From Nitratireductor sp. XY-223 (GTDB taxonomy: Bacteria; Pseudomonadota; Alphaproteobacteria; Rhizobiales; Rhizobiaceae), in assembly GCF_004959855.1 (NCBI RefSeq), contig NZ_SPNT01000001.1:744001-808000 (forward strand): a DNA stretch of 64,000 nt, written 5' to 3'. The position numbers were made by a program, and so were the translations under genes. A model generated the notes under the pieces. The model worked only from the letters and a program-made list of their open reading frames with translations. It did no database searches and was not told the DNA's origin. Below are positions 57,385 through 64,000 of the stretch, piece after piece; position 1 is the first letter of the stretch, and each line of letters opens with the position of its first letter.

Positions 57385-58275
57385 ATGACAGAGGCCGCAA
57401 CGAACCTGGCAAAGCCGCACCACGATTTCAGCCCGCGTGTCTGGCGACTGGCCCATGGCCGGTCCCTGGAACTGGGTGCGCGCGGCCATCTCAAGGCCAT
57501 CGTCAACGTGACGCCGGATTCCTTTTCCGACGGCGGCCGGTTCGACGACATCGATGCGGCGGTCGCGGCGGCAGAAGCCATGGTCGCCGAGGGAGCTGCG
57601 ATCGTCGATATCGGCGGCGAGTCGACACGCCCCGGCGCGGACCCCGTCGATGCGGAGACGGAGCAATCCAGGGTGCTGCCGGTCATAGAGGCGCTGGCGC
57701 GACGCAGTGACGCCATCCTGTCGGTCGACACCTATCGCGCCGATACGGCCCGGCGGGCCATCGAGGCGGGTGCCCACGTGATCAACGATGTCTGGGGGTT
57801 GCAGCGGGACCCCGAAATGGCGCGCACCGCAGCGGAACTCGAGGCGGGCCTGTGCATCATGCATACCGGCCGCGAACGCCAGAAGGCGGCGGATGTCGTC
57901 GAGGACCAGCATCTTTTCCTGGGGCGCTCGCTGGAACTGGCGCGGGATGCGGGCGTGGCGCATGAGGCGATCGTGCTCGATCCCGGATTCGGCTTCGCCA
58001 AGGATGCCGACGAGAATGTCGAGCTGATGGCCCGTTTCGCGGAGTTGCACGCCCTGGGGCACCCGCTCGTGGCGGGAACCTCGCGCAAGCGTTTCATCGG
58101 TGCGGTCAGCGGTCGCGACATGGACCAGCGCGATATCGCGACCGCGTCGACGACCGCCATGCTGCGGCTGCAGGGCGCCGCCATATTCCGGGTCCACGAT
58201 ATTCCAGCGAACAAGGACGCCCTTGCCATGGCCGACGCGGTCCTGGCCCGGCGTTATTCCGGAGCCGGCAGATGA
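57385..58275 (+). CDS. folP: Dihydropteroate synthase
   Basis: The 296-residue TIM-barrel enzyme joins 4-aminobenzoate to the pterin diphosphate. Family motifs are AIVNVTPDSFSDGGRF, VDIGGESTRPGADPV, SVDTYRADTARRAIEAGAHVINDV, LDPGFGFAKDADEN and GTSRKRFIGAV. The ATG at 57385 lies just after the reductase stop; the in-frame codon at 57361 would start inside the reductase gene. It overlaps folB by 4 bp (ATGA). The fol genes are thus in line with, and probably co-transcribed with, the ferredoxin pair. Confidence 0.97.
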   Translation: MTEAATNLAKPHHDFSPRVWRLAHGRSLELGARGHLKAIVNVTPDSFSDGGRFDDIDAAVAAAEAMVAEGAAIVDIGGESTRPGADPVDAETEQSRVLPVIEALARRSDAILSVDTYRADTARRAIEAGAHVINDVWGLQRDPEMARTAAELEAGLCIMHTGRERQKAADVVEDQHLFLGRSLELARDAGVAHEAIVLDPGFGFAKDADENVELMARFAELHALGHPLVAGTSRKRFIGAVSGRDMDQRDIATASTTAMLRLQGAAIFRVHDIPANKDALAMADAVLARRYSGAGR

Positions 58276-58643
58276 GCAAGACATACCGTATCGGATTGAA
58301 AAACTGCGTCTTCTTCGCCAGACACGGCGTTTTCGAGGCCGAAGCGCAGCTTGGCCAGAGTTTTTACATCGATGTCGAAATGGACGTGCTCGCCGGTGAC
58401 GCGCTGACAACCGACGCGCCGGAAAGCACCGTCGACTACGGTGCCGTCCACACGGCACTCCAGCAAATCGTGACGCAGGAGCGCTTCAAGCTCATCGAGG
58501 CGCTTGCCCACCGGATCGGCAAGGACCTGTGCGCCCAGTTTCCGACGATCACGAGGGTCGTCGTGACCATCCGCAAGCCAAGCGCGCCCATTCCAGGCAT
58601 CTTCGATCATGCTGAGGTCAGCGTCGCCTATGTCCCGGAGTGA
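58272..58643 (+). CDS. folB: Dihydroneopterin aldolase
   Basis: The 123-residue protein cleaves dihydroneopterin to 6-hydroxymethyl-dihydropterin and glycolaldehyde. It has the FolB motifs FFARHGVFEAEAQLGQSFYIDVEM, STVDYGAVH and FKLIEALAHRIGKDL (substrate-binding glutamate), and a catalytic lysine in IRKPSAPIPG. It starts in the folP stop codon and overlaps folK by 14 bp, giving tight translational coupling. Confidence 0.96.
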   Translation: MSKTYRIGLKNCVFFARHGVFEAEAQLGQSFYIDVEMDVLAGDALTTDAPESTVDYGAVHTALQQIVTQERFKLIEALAHRIGKDLCAQFPTITRVVVTIRKPSAPIPGIFDHAEVSVAYVPE

Positions 58644-59172
58644 GGCACTGTCCAAGCCGTCCATGGCGGCGCTGGGACTGGGCGGCAATATAGGCGATCC
58701 GCCGGTAAGCATGGCCAGGGCCTTGCGCATGCTCGACGAGACCGACGGAATCGCGGTGTCGGCGGTGTCGCGTCTCTATCGCACGCCGCCCTGGGGCAAG
58801 ACCGATCAGGACTGGTTTTTCAATTGCTGCGCGATGGTCGAGACGAAGATCGCGGCGCGCGACCTGCTGGAAACATGCCTGGACATCGAGCGGCGGCTCA
58901 AACGCAGACGGCGCGAGCGCTGGGGTCCGCGTATCATCGATATCGACGTGTTGACCTTCGCAGACAGGATGATCGATGAGGAAGGGCTGGTCGTTCCGCA
59001 TCCGCACATGCACGAACGCGCATTCGTGCTATTGCCGCTGATGGATATCGCCGCAACGATTCAGGTGCGGGGCCGGCCGCTGTCGGACTGGGCGAAACAG
59101 GCCGACGGCGCCGGTATCGAGATCGTCAGCGAAGACGGTGCGTGGTGGAAACAAAGCGGCGGGGCGCGCTAG
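58630..59172 (+). CDS. folK: 2-amino-4-hydroxy-6-hydroxymethyldihydropteridine pyrophosphokinase
   Basis: The 180-residue HPPK has ALGLGGNIGDPPVSMARAL, VSRLYRTPPWGKTDQDWFFNC and RRRRERWGPRIIDIDVLTF, the last carrying the metal-binding aspartates, and the late PHPHMHERAFVLLPL. It activates the pterin with ATP for FolP. The ATG at 58630 is used; ATG 58609 and 58663 are also in frame. It ends the folate operon and overlaps the convergent small-protein gene by 4 bp. Confidence 0.96.
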   Translation: MSRSEALSKPSMAALGLGGNIGDPPVSMARALRMLDETDGIAVSAVSRLYRTPPWGKTDQDWFFNCCAMVETKIAARDLLETCLDIERRLKRRRRERWGPRIIDIDVLTFADRMIDEEGLVVPHPHMHERAFVLLPLMDIAATIQVRGRPLSDWAKQADGAGIEIVSEDGAWWKQSGGAR

Positions 59173-59711
59173 CGCAGGTGGTCCTGCGTGTTAGAGGAGC
59201 CGATGCGCTGATCGCGCGACAGCGTCATGCCGATAACCGGGATCAGCCGTTCGCGGACTTGCACGGATATCGTCACGTTCATGACGTCGGGCTCTTCCAG
59301 ATGCGCGACCATCGCACCGTTGAGTTTCTTGCGGTTGAGACCGACAACAATCTTGTTGCCCCTGACCTGGCCGGACGTCAGATCCAGGCCCTCGCCGTTG
59401 GCACCGTCCTGGAACTGGCCGCGATACTCGCCGCGGCGGCCGCCGATGAAGGCCGACATCTTCTGCGAAAAGATGCCGACGCGGCAGTGGCCGTCCATGG
59501 CAACGCCGACCGCGTGCTCCTCAGACGGCGCGCCCTTGAACTTGCAGACGAATTTGGTGCCCTTGTATTTGCCGGCGACGATTTCCCCCGGACCGTGCCA
59601 CACGCCGGTGACGGAATCGAAGAACACCTTGTCCTTCGGTCCGGCCAATGACGGAGATGCGAAACCTGCGAATACCAGGGCAAGTGCGGTCAGGGACAAA
59701 CGAAACAACAT
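59169..59711 (-). CDS. Small secreted protein of unknown function
   Basis: The 180-residue protein has a signal peptide (RLSLTALALVFAGFASPSLA, cut near residue 24). The mature part begins with a segment rich in aromatic and glycine residues (FDSVTGVWHGPGEIVAGKYKGTKF) and contains two cysteines at about 55 and 75, which could form a disulfide. The pattern of alternating beta-prone stretches (FSQKMSAFIGG, GEYRGQFQDG) suggests a small beta barrel. I do not recognise a named family beyond uncharacterised rhizobial proteins. The ATG at 59711 is chosen for the signal peptide; the codon at 59750 would add a non-hydrophobic leader. Confidence 0.72.
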   Translation of the reverse strand: MLFRLSLTALALVFAGFASPSLAGPKDKVFFDSVTGVWHGPGEIVAGKYKGTKFVCKFKGAPSEEHAVGVAMDGHCRVGIFSQKMSAFIGGRRGEYRGQFQDGANGEGLDLTSGQVRGNKIVVGLNRKKLNGAMVAHLEEPDVMNVTISVQVRERLIPVIGMTLSRDQRIGSSNTQDHLR

Positions 59712-59925
59712 GATCCAGCCTGCAGCAAATTGGGGACATCCCACCATCAACCGGAATGGTTAAGGGCCGGTTGAAAGTCGCGCGGATTGTACCAGAGGGC
59801 AGTGAAATATCTAAATCAGGCCGATTCTGGGCCGATAGCCGGCTATGTTGAGACCGTCGGCGGCCCGTCCGCCGTTTCCGGGCTGCCCATGTTGACGGCG
59901 CGGGATCAGGGATTATGTTCCGCCT

Positions 59926-60234
59926 ATGAACGAATCCAACGCAGCAAAATCGCTCTCCGCGCTCGGGCACGAAGCCCGTCTGGCCGTGTTCCGCCTGCTT
60001 GTGAAAGCGGGCGAGGGCGGGTTGAATGTCGGCGATATCGTGCAGCACCTTTCGATCCCGCCGTCCACGCTTGCCCATCACCTTTCGGCGCTTGTCGATG
60101 CCGGGCTGGTGCGGCAGGAACGCTTTGGCCGCGAAATCCGCAACTATGCCGACTACGATGTCGTCACCGACCTGGTCGATTTCCTGACCAAGGAATGCTG
60201 CGTCGGCTTGAGCCAGCCGGACAGCGCAGCCTAG
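59926..60234 (+). CDS. ArsR-family transcription regulator
   Basis: The 102-residue winged-helix protein has an ArsR fold: LSALGHEARLAVFRLLV, then recognition helix PPSTLAHHLSALVDAGLVRQER and wing REIRNYADYD. A C-terminal cysteine pair (KECCVG) could bind a metal or sense thiol state. No metal-resistance gene is adjacent; the target is unknown. It stands alone, convergent with the YcjF-like gene, 5 bases away. Confidence 0.9.
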   Translation: MNESNAAKSLSALGHEARLAVFRLLVKAGEGGLNVGDIVQHLSIPPSTLAHHLSALVDAGLVRQERFGREIRNYADYDVVTDLVDFLTKECCVGLSQPDSAA

Positions 60235-60239
60235 AGCGT

Positions 60240-61256
60240 TCAGTTTTTGTTCTTTTCTTCCTTCTTGCCGCCCGCGGCCTGGCGGGTCAGGTCGCCGACG
60301 AATTCGCCGATGCCGGGACGTTTGAGGCTGTGAAACGCGAGCGGCCGGCACAGATCCATCGCTGCGATGCCGATGCGCGCCGTCATCAGCCCGTTGACCA
60401 CGCCTTCACCGAGCCGCGCGGACACCTTGCTGGCCAGCCCTTGTCCCATGAGTTGCTGGATCATCCCGTCACCGAGCGCCATCGAGCCGGTCACCGCCAG
60501 ATGGCCGACCACGTCGCGGGCGAGCCGAATGGCGCCCAAAGTGCCAGGCCTGCCGCCGTACAGCGTCGCCAGCCGGCGAATGAGGCGCATGGACTCGAAC
60601 AGAACATAGCCGATATCGATCAGTGCGCGCGGGCTGAGCGCGGTCACCACCGAAACCCGCTTGGATGCATTGACGATGAGGCGGCGCGCTTCCTGGTCGA
60701 CCGGACCGAGCAGTTGCGTCTCGATCAAATCCATCAGGTGCGGCCCGTCGATGACCTCGCCGTCGAGCTCCTTGAGCTGTCGCCGGGCGCGGGCCGTTTC
60801 CGGCCGGTCGGCGAATATCCGCATCAGTCGCGCCTGAACGGAGCGCGCATGTTTCGGCAGCTTCTCCTGGCGGGCTTTTTCCGCCTCTTCCCGTATGGAA
60901 TGGACTGCGTCGAGCCGCATCAATGAGCGGATTTCACGCAGGGCAATTCCGACGAGCGAGACGACTGCGATTGCAGTAAGAGCCGTGGCCATCCAACCCA
61001 GCCAGACGGACCGCGCGAAAAAGCCGGCGATCAGCCCGTCCAGCCACAGCGCAAATGCCATTGAGAACAGGAGGCCGAAGGCGCCGAGCGCGAGTTTGCC
61101 GAAGGAAAATCCCCGCCGTTTCGGTTCCGCCACGGGCGGCGTCAGCATTTCGACAGGCAGGGCCTCGCCGCCGGGATCCGCGAATTCCAGCGGGAGCAGC
61201 TCGTCTTCGCTCTCTTCGATGTCGAATGCGGCCGGTTTTCGTTGCTTTTTAGTCAT
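60240..61256 (-). CDS. YcjF/TIGR01620-type inner membrane protein
   Basis: The 338-residue protein has a polar N-terminus (1-50), two membrane helices (about 53-75 and 80-105) and a long cytosolic part with DUF697-like segments (AIRLARDVVGHLAVTGSMALGDGMIQ, GVVNGLMTARIGIAAMDLCRPL). It pairs with the YcjX-like GTPase gene upstream, with which it overlaps by 4 bp. In E. coli the ycjX-ycjF genes respond to envelope and heat stress; the molecular role is not settled. The C-terminus is lysine-rich. Confidence 0.9.
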   Translation of the reverse strand: MTKKQRKPAAFDIEESEDELLPLEFADPGGEALPVEMLTPPVAEPKRRGFSFGKLALGAFGLLFSMAFALWLDGLIAGFFARSVWLGWMATALTAIAVVSLVGIALREIRSLMRLDAVHSIREEAEKARQEKLPKHARSVQARLMRIFADRPETARARRQLKELDGEVIDGPHLMDLIETQLLGPVDQEARRLIVNASKRVSVVTALSPRALIDIGYVLFESMRLIRRLATLYGGRPGTLGAIRLARDVVGHLAVTGSMALGDGMIQQLMGQGLASKVSARLGEGVVNGLMTARIGIAAMDLCRPLAFHSLKRPGIGEFVGDLTRQAAGGKKEEKNKN

Positions 61257-62722
61257 GCCAGCCAGTCCCCGAACAGAAACTCGAATGCCCGATCCAGGCG
61301 GATGTGCGGCAGCGAAAGGGTCACGCCCTCGGCCGTGCGTTCCAGCCGGGGCGGACGGAAGCGGACGAAATTCAGATGCGGCAGCGTGGCCGATTGCGTG
61401 CCCAACTGCTGAAAAAATGAATCCGCATCTTCCGGTAAGTCACCGGGAAATATGCGCTTATCGGTATTTCCGTTGAAGGTCTTTCCATCAATTTTCTCGC
61501 CCTTCATGGGTGTCCCGACGATCAGGGGCAGCGTGTCCCTGCCGTGTTTCGCCGTGGTCTCGCGCGTGGCGCGCACAGCCGCCAGGGCAATGACCTCGAT
61601 ATCGGCCCTCGCATAGCCGGCTTGTTGCGTTGCGCGGTTGACCAGTCGCCTGACCACCTCCTCGAGCCGATCGTGGCTTTCCTGGTGCAGATGGTCGGCC
61701 TTGGTGGCGCCGATCAGCACCCGGTCGATGCGCCGGGATATCAGGGAGGTCAGAAAATTACCGCGGCCGGGGCGGAAACACGACAAAATGTCGACCAGGG
61801 CGCGTTCGAGGTCCTGCACGGCTTCGGGACCCGCATTCATCGCCTGAAGCGCGTCGATAAGGATTATCTGACGGTCGAGCCGCGCGAAATGTTCGCGGAA
61901 GAACGGTTTGACGACAAGGCTCTTATAGGCCTCGTAGCGCCGTTCCATCATTGCCCACAGCGATCCGGACGGCGCCGAGCCCTCCGGCAGGTCCGGGAGC
62001 GGCGAGAACGTCAGGGCCGGGGAGCCTTCGAGGTCGCCCGGCATCAGGAAGCGGCCCGGCGGCAGCGTCGACAATGCCCGCTCGTCGCTGCGGCAGTTCC
62101 GCAGATATTCGGCGAAGAGGCCGGAAATGCCGCGTGCATGCGTTTCATCGGCGGCGGCGCGAACGTCAATATTCGCTGCGGTATCAAGCCATTGGCGGGA
62201 CAGGTCGACGCGGGCGGGCGAGCGTGCGAGGCCGACGGCCATGCGGCTGAAAGCGGCGAAATCCTGCTGCAGGAGCGGCAGGTCAAGAAGCCATTCACCG
62301 GGGTAGTCAACGATGTCGATGGAAAGCTTTCCGGAGGAGAGCAGCCTGTTCCAGGCGCTGGCGGATTCATATTCGATGGTCAGGCGCAGTTCGGAGATGG
62401 CGCGCGTCGATTGCGGCCAAAGGCGGTCGTCGACCAGGGCACGCACATGATCCTCGTACTGGAAGCGCGGGACCCCGTCGTCGGGCTGGGGTTCGAGATA
62501 GGCGGCAGCGATGCGGCCGCTTTGCTGCGCCTTGAACAACGGCAAACGGCCGCCATGCATCAGATTGTGAACGAGTGCGGTGATGAACACCGTTTTTCCG
62601 GCGCGCGAAAGTCCCGTCACGCCGAAGCGCATGGTCGGACGCAGCAAATCGCCGGCCCGGTCGACAAGATTGTCGACCGTGATCAGGGCCTCATCCGAAA
62701 TGCGGGAAAGAGCAGAACCCAA
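61253..62722 (-). CDS. YcjX-like P-loop GTPase
   Basis: The 489-residue protein has a P-loop RFGVTGLSRAGKTVFITAL near residue 40, SIDIVDYPGEWLLDLPLL as the switch II-like region, and a later nucleotide-specificity-like segment VLIGATKADHL. It is a DUF463 / YcjX family member, a stress-linked dynamin-like or small-GTPase-related protein. The start is a TTG at 62722 preceded by AGGTGA at a short distance; no ATG is in frame nearby. It is coupled to the YcjF-like gene. Confidence 0.9.
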   Translation of the reverse strand: MGSALSRISDEALITVDNLVDRAGDLLRPTMRFGVTGLSRAGKTVFITALVHNLMHGGRLPLFKAQQSGRIAAAYLEPQPDDGVPRFQYEDHVRALVDDRLWPQSTRAISELRLTIEYESASAWNRLLSSGKLSIDIVDYPGEWLLDLPLLQQDFAAFSRMAVGLARSPARVDLSRQWLDTAANIDVRAAADETHARGISGLFAEYLRNCRSDERALSTLPPGRFLMPGDLEGSPALTFSPLPDLPEGSAPSGSLWAMMERRYEAYKSLVVKPFFREHFARLDRQIILIDALQAMNAGPEAVQDLERALVDILSCFRPGRGNFLTSLISRRIDRVLIGATKADHLHQESHDRLEEVVRRLVNRATQQAGYARADIEVIALAAVRATRETTAKHGRDTLPLIVGTPMKGEKIDGKTFNGNTDKRIFPGDLPEDADSFFQQLGTQSATLPHLNFVRFRPPRLERTAEGVTLSLPHIRLDRAFEFLFGDWLA

Positions 62723-62904
62723 TTGTCACCTGCTTCGCGTGATCGTTGGAGGGGATATAAGAACCCACCCGGCGGCTGTTCAACCCGATGCCGATACGCC
62801 GCGTTTTTTCCGAACACCCGCCGTTGTCGTTCCGTTCGCCGACACGGCTGGAGGATATTCAAAATTTGCCTTTTATAACAGCAGGTTCATTGCCGACGCG
62901 GCAC

Positions 62905-63453
62905 TCATCCTTCGACCCGTTGCGCCAGTTTGCGCAACCGTTTGGGCGACAGAAACTCACGCAGATGCCCGCCGCGGCCGATTGTTGCCAGGGGGCCTTC
63001 GAACTTGAGGACAGCGAGCCCGGCGGTCGGAAAACCCTTTTGCAGCCGTTCGCCCGGCCGGTCCTTGGCGGTGGCGCTCAGGAACCGGGCCGTGTCCTCC
63101 ATCATCGGGTTATGTCCGATCAGCAGGACCGGAGACGCGGACTGTTGCGACAGGAGGTCGACGTAGTAACGGTAATCGTTGCTGTACAGCGCATCCACGT
63201 TTTCAACCCGCGGCGGGCTCGCCAGGTTCGACAGAACGATGTCGCAGGTCTGCCGGCACCGCGCTGCGGTCGAGCACAGTACAAGTTCCGGTGGGCGATC
63301 GAGTTTTGAAAGCGCGGCGCCGACGATTTGCGCGTCTTCGATGCCGCGCTCGTCGAGCGGGCGGTCGAAGTCCCGCTGGCCGGGGCGCGCCCAGGCGGAA
63401 TGGGCATGCCGAAGCAAGTAGACGATCGCGGGTTTCGGTGTTTTCTTGTCCAT
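62905..63453 (-). CDS. SixA-like histidine phosphatase
   Basis: The 182-residue protein has the phosphohistidine motif YLLRHAHSAWA with the second catalytic histidine in LLIGHNPMMEDTARFL and CSTAARCRQTCD for the arginine site. The small single-domain form fits SixA, which removes phosphate from Hpt or PTS proteins, or a phosphosugar phosphatase. The substrate is not fixed by sequence. It is monocistronic and divergent from the oxidase gene at the window end. Confidence 0.88.
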   Translation of the reverse strand: MDKKTPKPAIVYLLRHAHSAWARPGQRDFDRPLDERGIEDAQIVGAALSKLDRPPELVLCSTAARCRQTCDIVLSNLASPPRVENVDALYSNDYRYYVDLLSQQSASPVLLIGHNPMMEDTARFLSATAKDRPGERLQKGFPTAGLAVLKFEGPLATIGRGGHLREFLSPKRLRKLAQRVEG

Positions 63454-63635
63454 GCGCGCTTTCTGCCGTATGCGGGGCCGGTACGGCCCCGTGTCCCGGC
63501 ATTTAAAGCATCATTCGACCGGCGACGCGAGAGGGTGGCGTGCAAATGGTGCCCGGGGTGGGGAAAACGGCGGCCGCCGCGCATTGCGGTCTGTCGGACA
63601 CCGCGCATTCGTGCGAATGCTTCTGCCTGCGACGG

Positions 63636-64000
63636 ATGTTTAGTCCGAAACACAAGGGTGCCTCTTTGCCGCAATCGACCGGCCACGCTGCCATCTACTA
63701 CGCCGCCAAAATGCGGCCCCGTCCCCAGTGCCAGCCGCTCGACGGCCTGGTGGAGGCCGATGTCGCCGTGATCGGCGGCGGGCTCGCGGGTCTGACCGCA
63801 GCGCGCGAAGTCGCGGCAAGGGGGTTTTCGGTCGTGGTTCTCGAGGCCAACCGGATCGGCTGGGGTGCATCGGGACGCAATGGCGGTTTCGTGTCTCCGG
63901 GATATGCGCAAGGAGTCGATGCCATCGAACGTCGCGTCGGCAAGGCGCGCGCGATGCGGCTTCACCGGCTTTCCGTCAAGGGCGTGGACTACATCGAGAA
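63636..64000 (+). CDS. FAD-dependent amine/amino-acid oxidase, N-terminal fragment
   Basis: The first 121 codons are present. The FAD-binding motif is VAVIGGGLAGLTAAREVAAR followed by VVVLEANRIGWGASGRNGGF, which is the signature of DAO-family oxidases such as gamma-glutamylputrescine oxidase (PuuB) and related enzymes of polyamine or amino-acid use. A 40-residue leader precedes the fold, including a Y-Y-A-A segment often seen in PuuB-type proteins. The C-terminal part lies outside the window, so substrate class is provisional. Confidence 0.8.
   Translation, partial: MFSPKHKGASLPQSTGHAAIYYAAKMRPRPQCQPLDGLVEADVAVIGGGLAGLTAAREVAARGFSVVVLEANRIGWGASGRNGGFVSPGYAQGVDAIERRVGKARAMRLHRLSVKGVDYIE

Overview
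The window is a 64 kb stretch of a GC-rich alphaproteobacterial chromosome, almost certainly of the order Hyphomicrobiales (Rhizobiales). The evidence is the gene content: a very large apolipoprotein-like repeat protein of the GPR/RgsE growth-pole type found in polar-growing rhizobia and relatives, a malic enzyme fused to a phosphotransacetylase-like domain, a class II DAHP synthase, a DUF2865 protein, a STAS-fused MlaE and the ferredoxin / ferredoxin-NADP reductase pair. Coding density is high, many neighbours overlap by 4 bp, and I see no rRNA, tRNA, CRISPR array, insertion sequence or prophage. It reads as core chromosome with a few accessory modules.

Layout. 1-2.8 kb: 5' end of a class I fumarase, a secreted TPR protein, then ada coupled to a PF09859-type 2OG-Fe(II) oxygenase (alkylation repair). 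2.8-6.4 kb: an MscS-type channel whose reading frame is broken just after its signal peptide, and upstream of it a membrane protein joining a putative di-heme b anchor to a 2Fe-2S ferredoxin. 6.6-17.6 kb: aquaporin, L,D-transpeptidase, phosphoglycolate phosphatase, rpiA, a DUF2059 protein, gor, an alpha/beta hydrolase, a gamma-glutamylcyclotransferase-like protein, a two-repeat membrane protein, DAHP synthase and a GFA-type zinc protein. 17.7-26.2 kb: an ABC importer (solute-binding protein, fused permease, ATPase) divergent from a response regulator, a hybrid histidine kinase and a phosphomannose-isomerase-type cupin; I read this as a hexose-phosphate sensing and uptake module. 26.3-33.8 kb: extradiol-type dioxygenase, dgkA, nadE, TauE/SafE permease, MFS transporter, gltX, and a DUF2865 protein that overlaps the 3' end of gltX by 83 bp.

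33.9-35.4 kb: a quorum-sensing pair, luxR then luxI on the minus strand, with an 18-bp lux-box-like palindrome ahead of luxI. 35.6-39.9 kb: malic enzyme, an LpxH-like metallophosphatase and an HSL-type esterase. 40.1-42.9 kb: two tandem paralogous MFS exporters, convergent with an operon of an LpxD-like acyltransferase, an acyl carrier protein and a ketoacyl-ACP synthase (42.9-45.5 kb). This operon looks like a dedicated lipid acylation route outside the normal lpx cluster. 45.8-49.9 kb: an Mla-type lipid-transport operon (STAS-MlaE, MlaF, MlaD, lipoprotein). 50.0-55.0 kb: the giant polar-growth protein with nine exact-length 33-residue repeats. 55.5-59.2 kb: an Hpt-like protein lacking the usual phospho-histidine, ferredoxin, ferredoxin-NADP reductase and folP-folB-folK. 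59.2-64 kb: a small secreted protein, an ArsR regulator, the YcjF/YcjX pair, a SixA-like phosphatase and the start of an FAD amine oxidase.

Main points for follow-up: the ACP-ketosynthase-LpxD cassette, the hexose-phosphate importer linked to a two-component system and an isomerase, the free-standing heme/ferredoxin anchor beside MscS, the Hpt protein with a swapped active-site histidine, and the lux-box palindrome.
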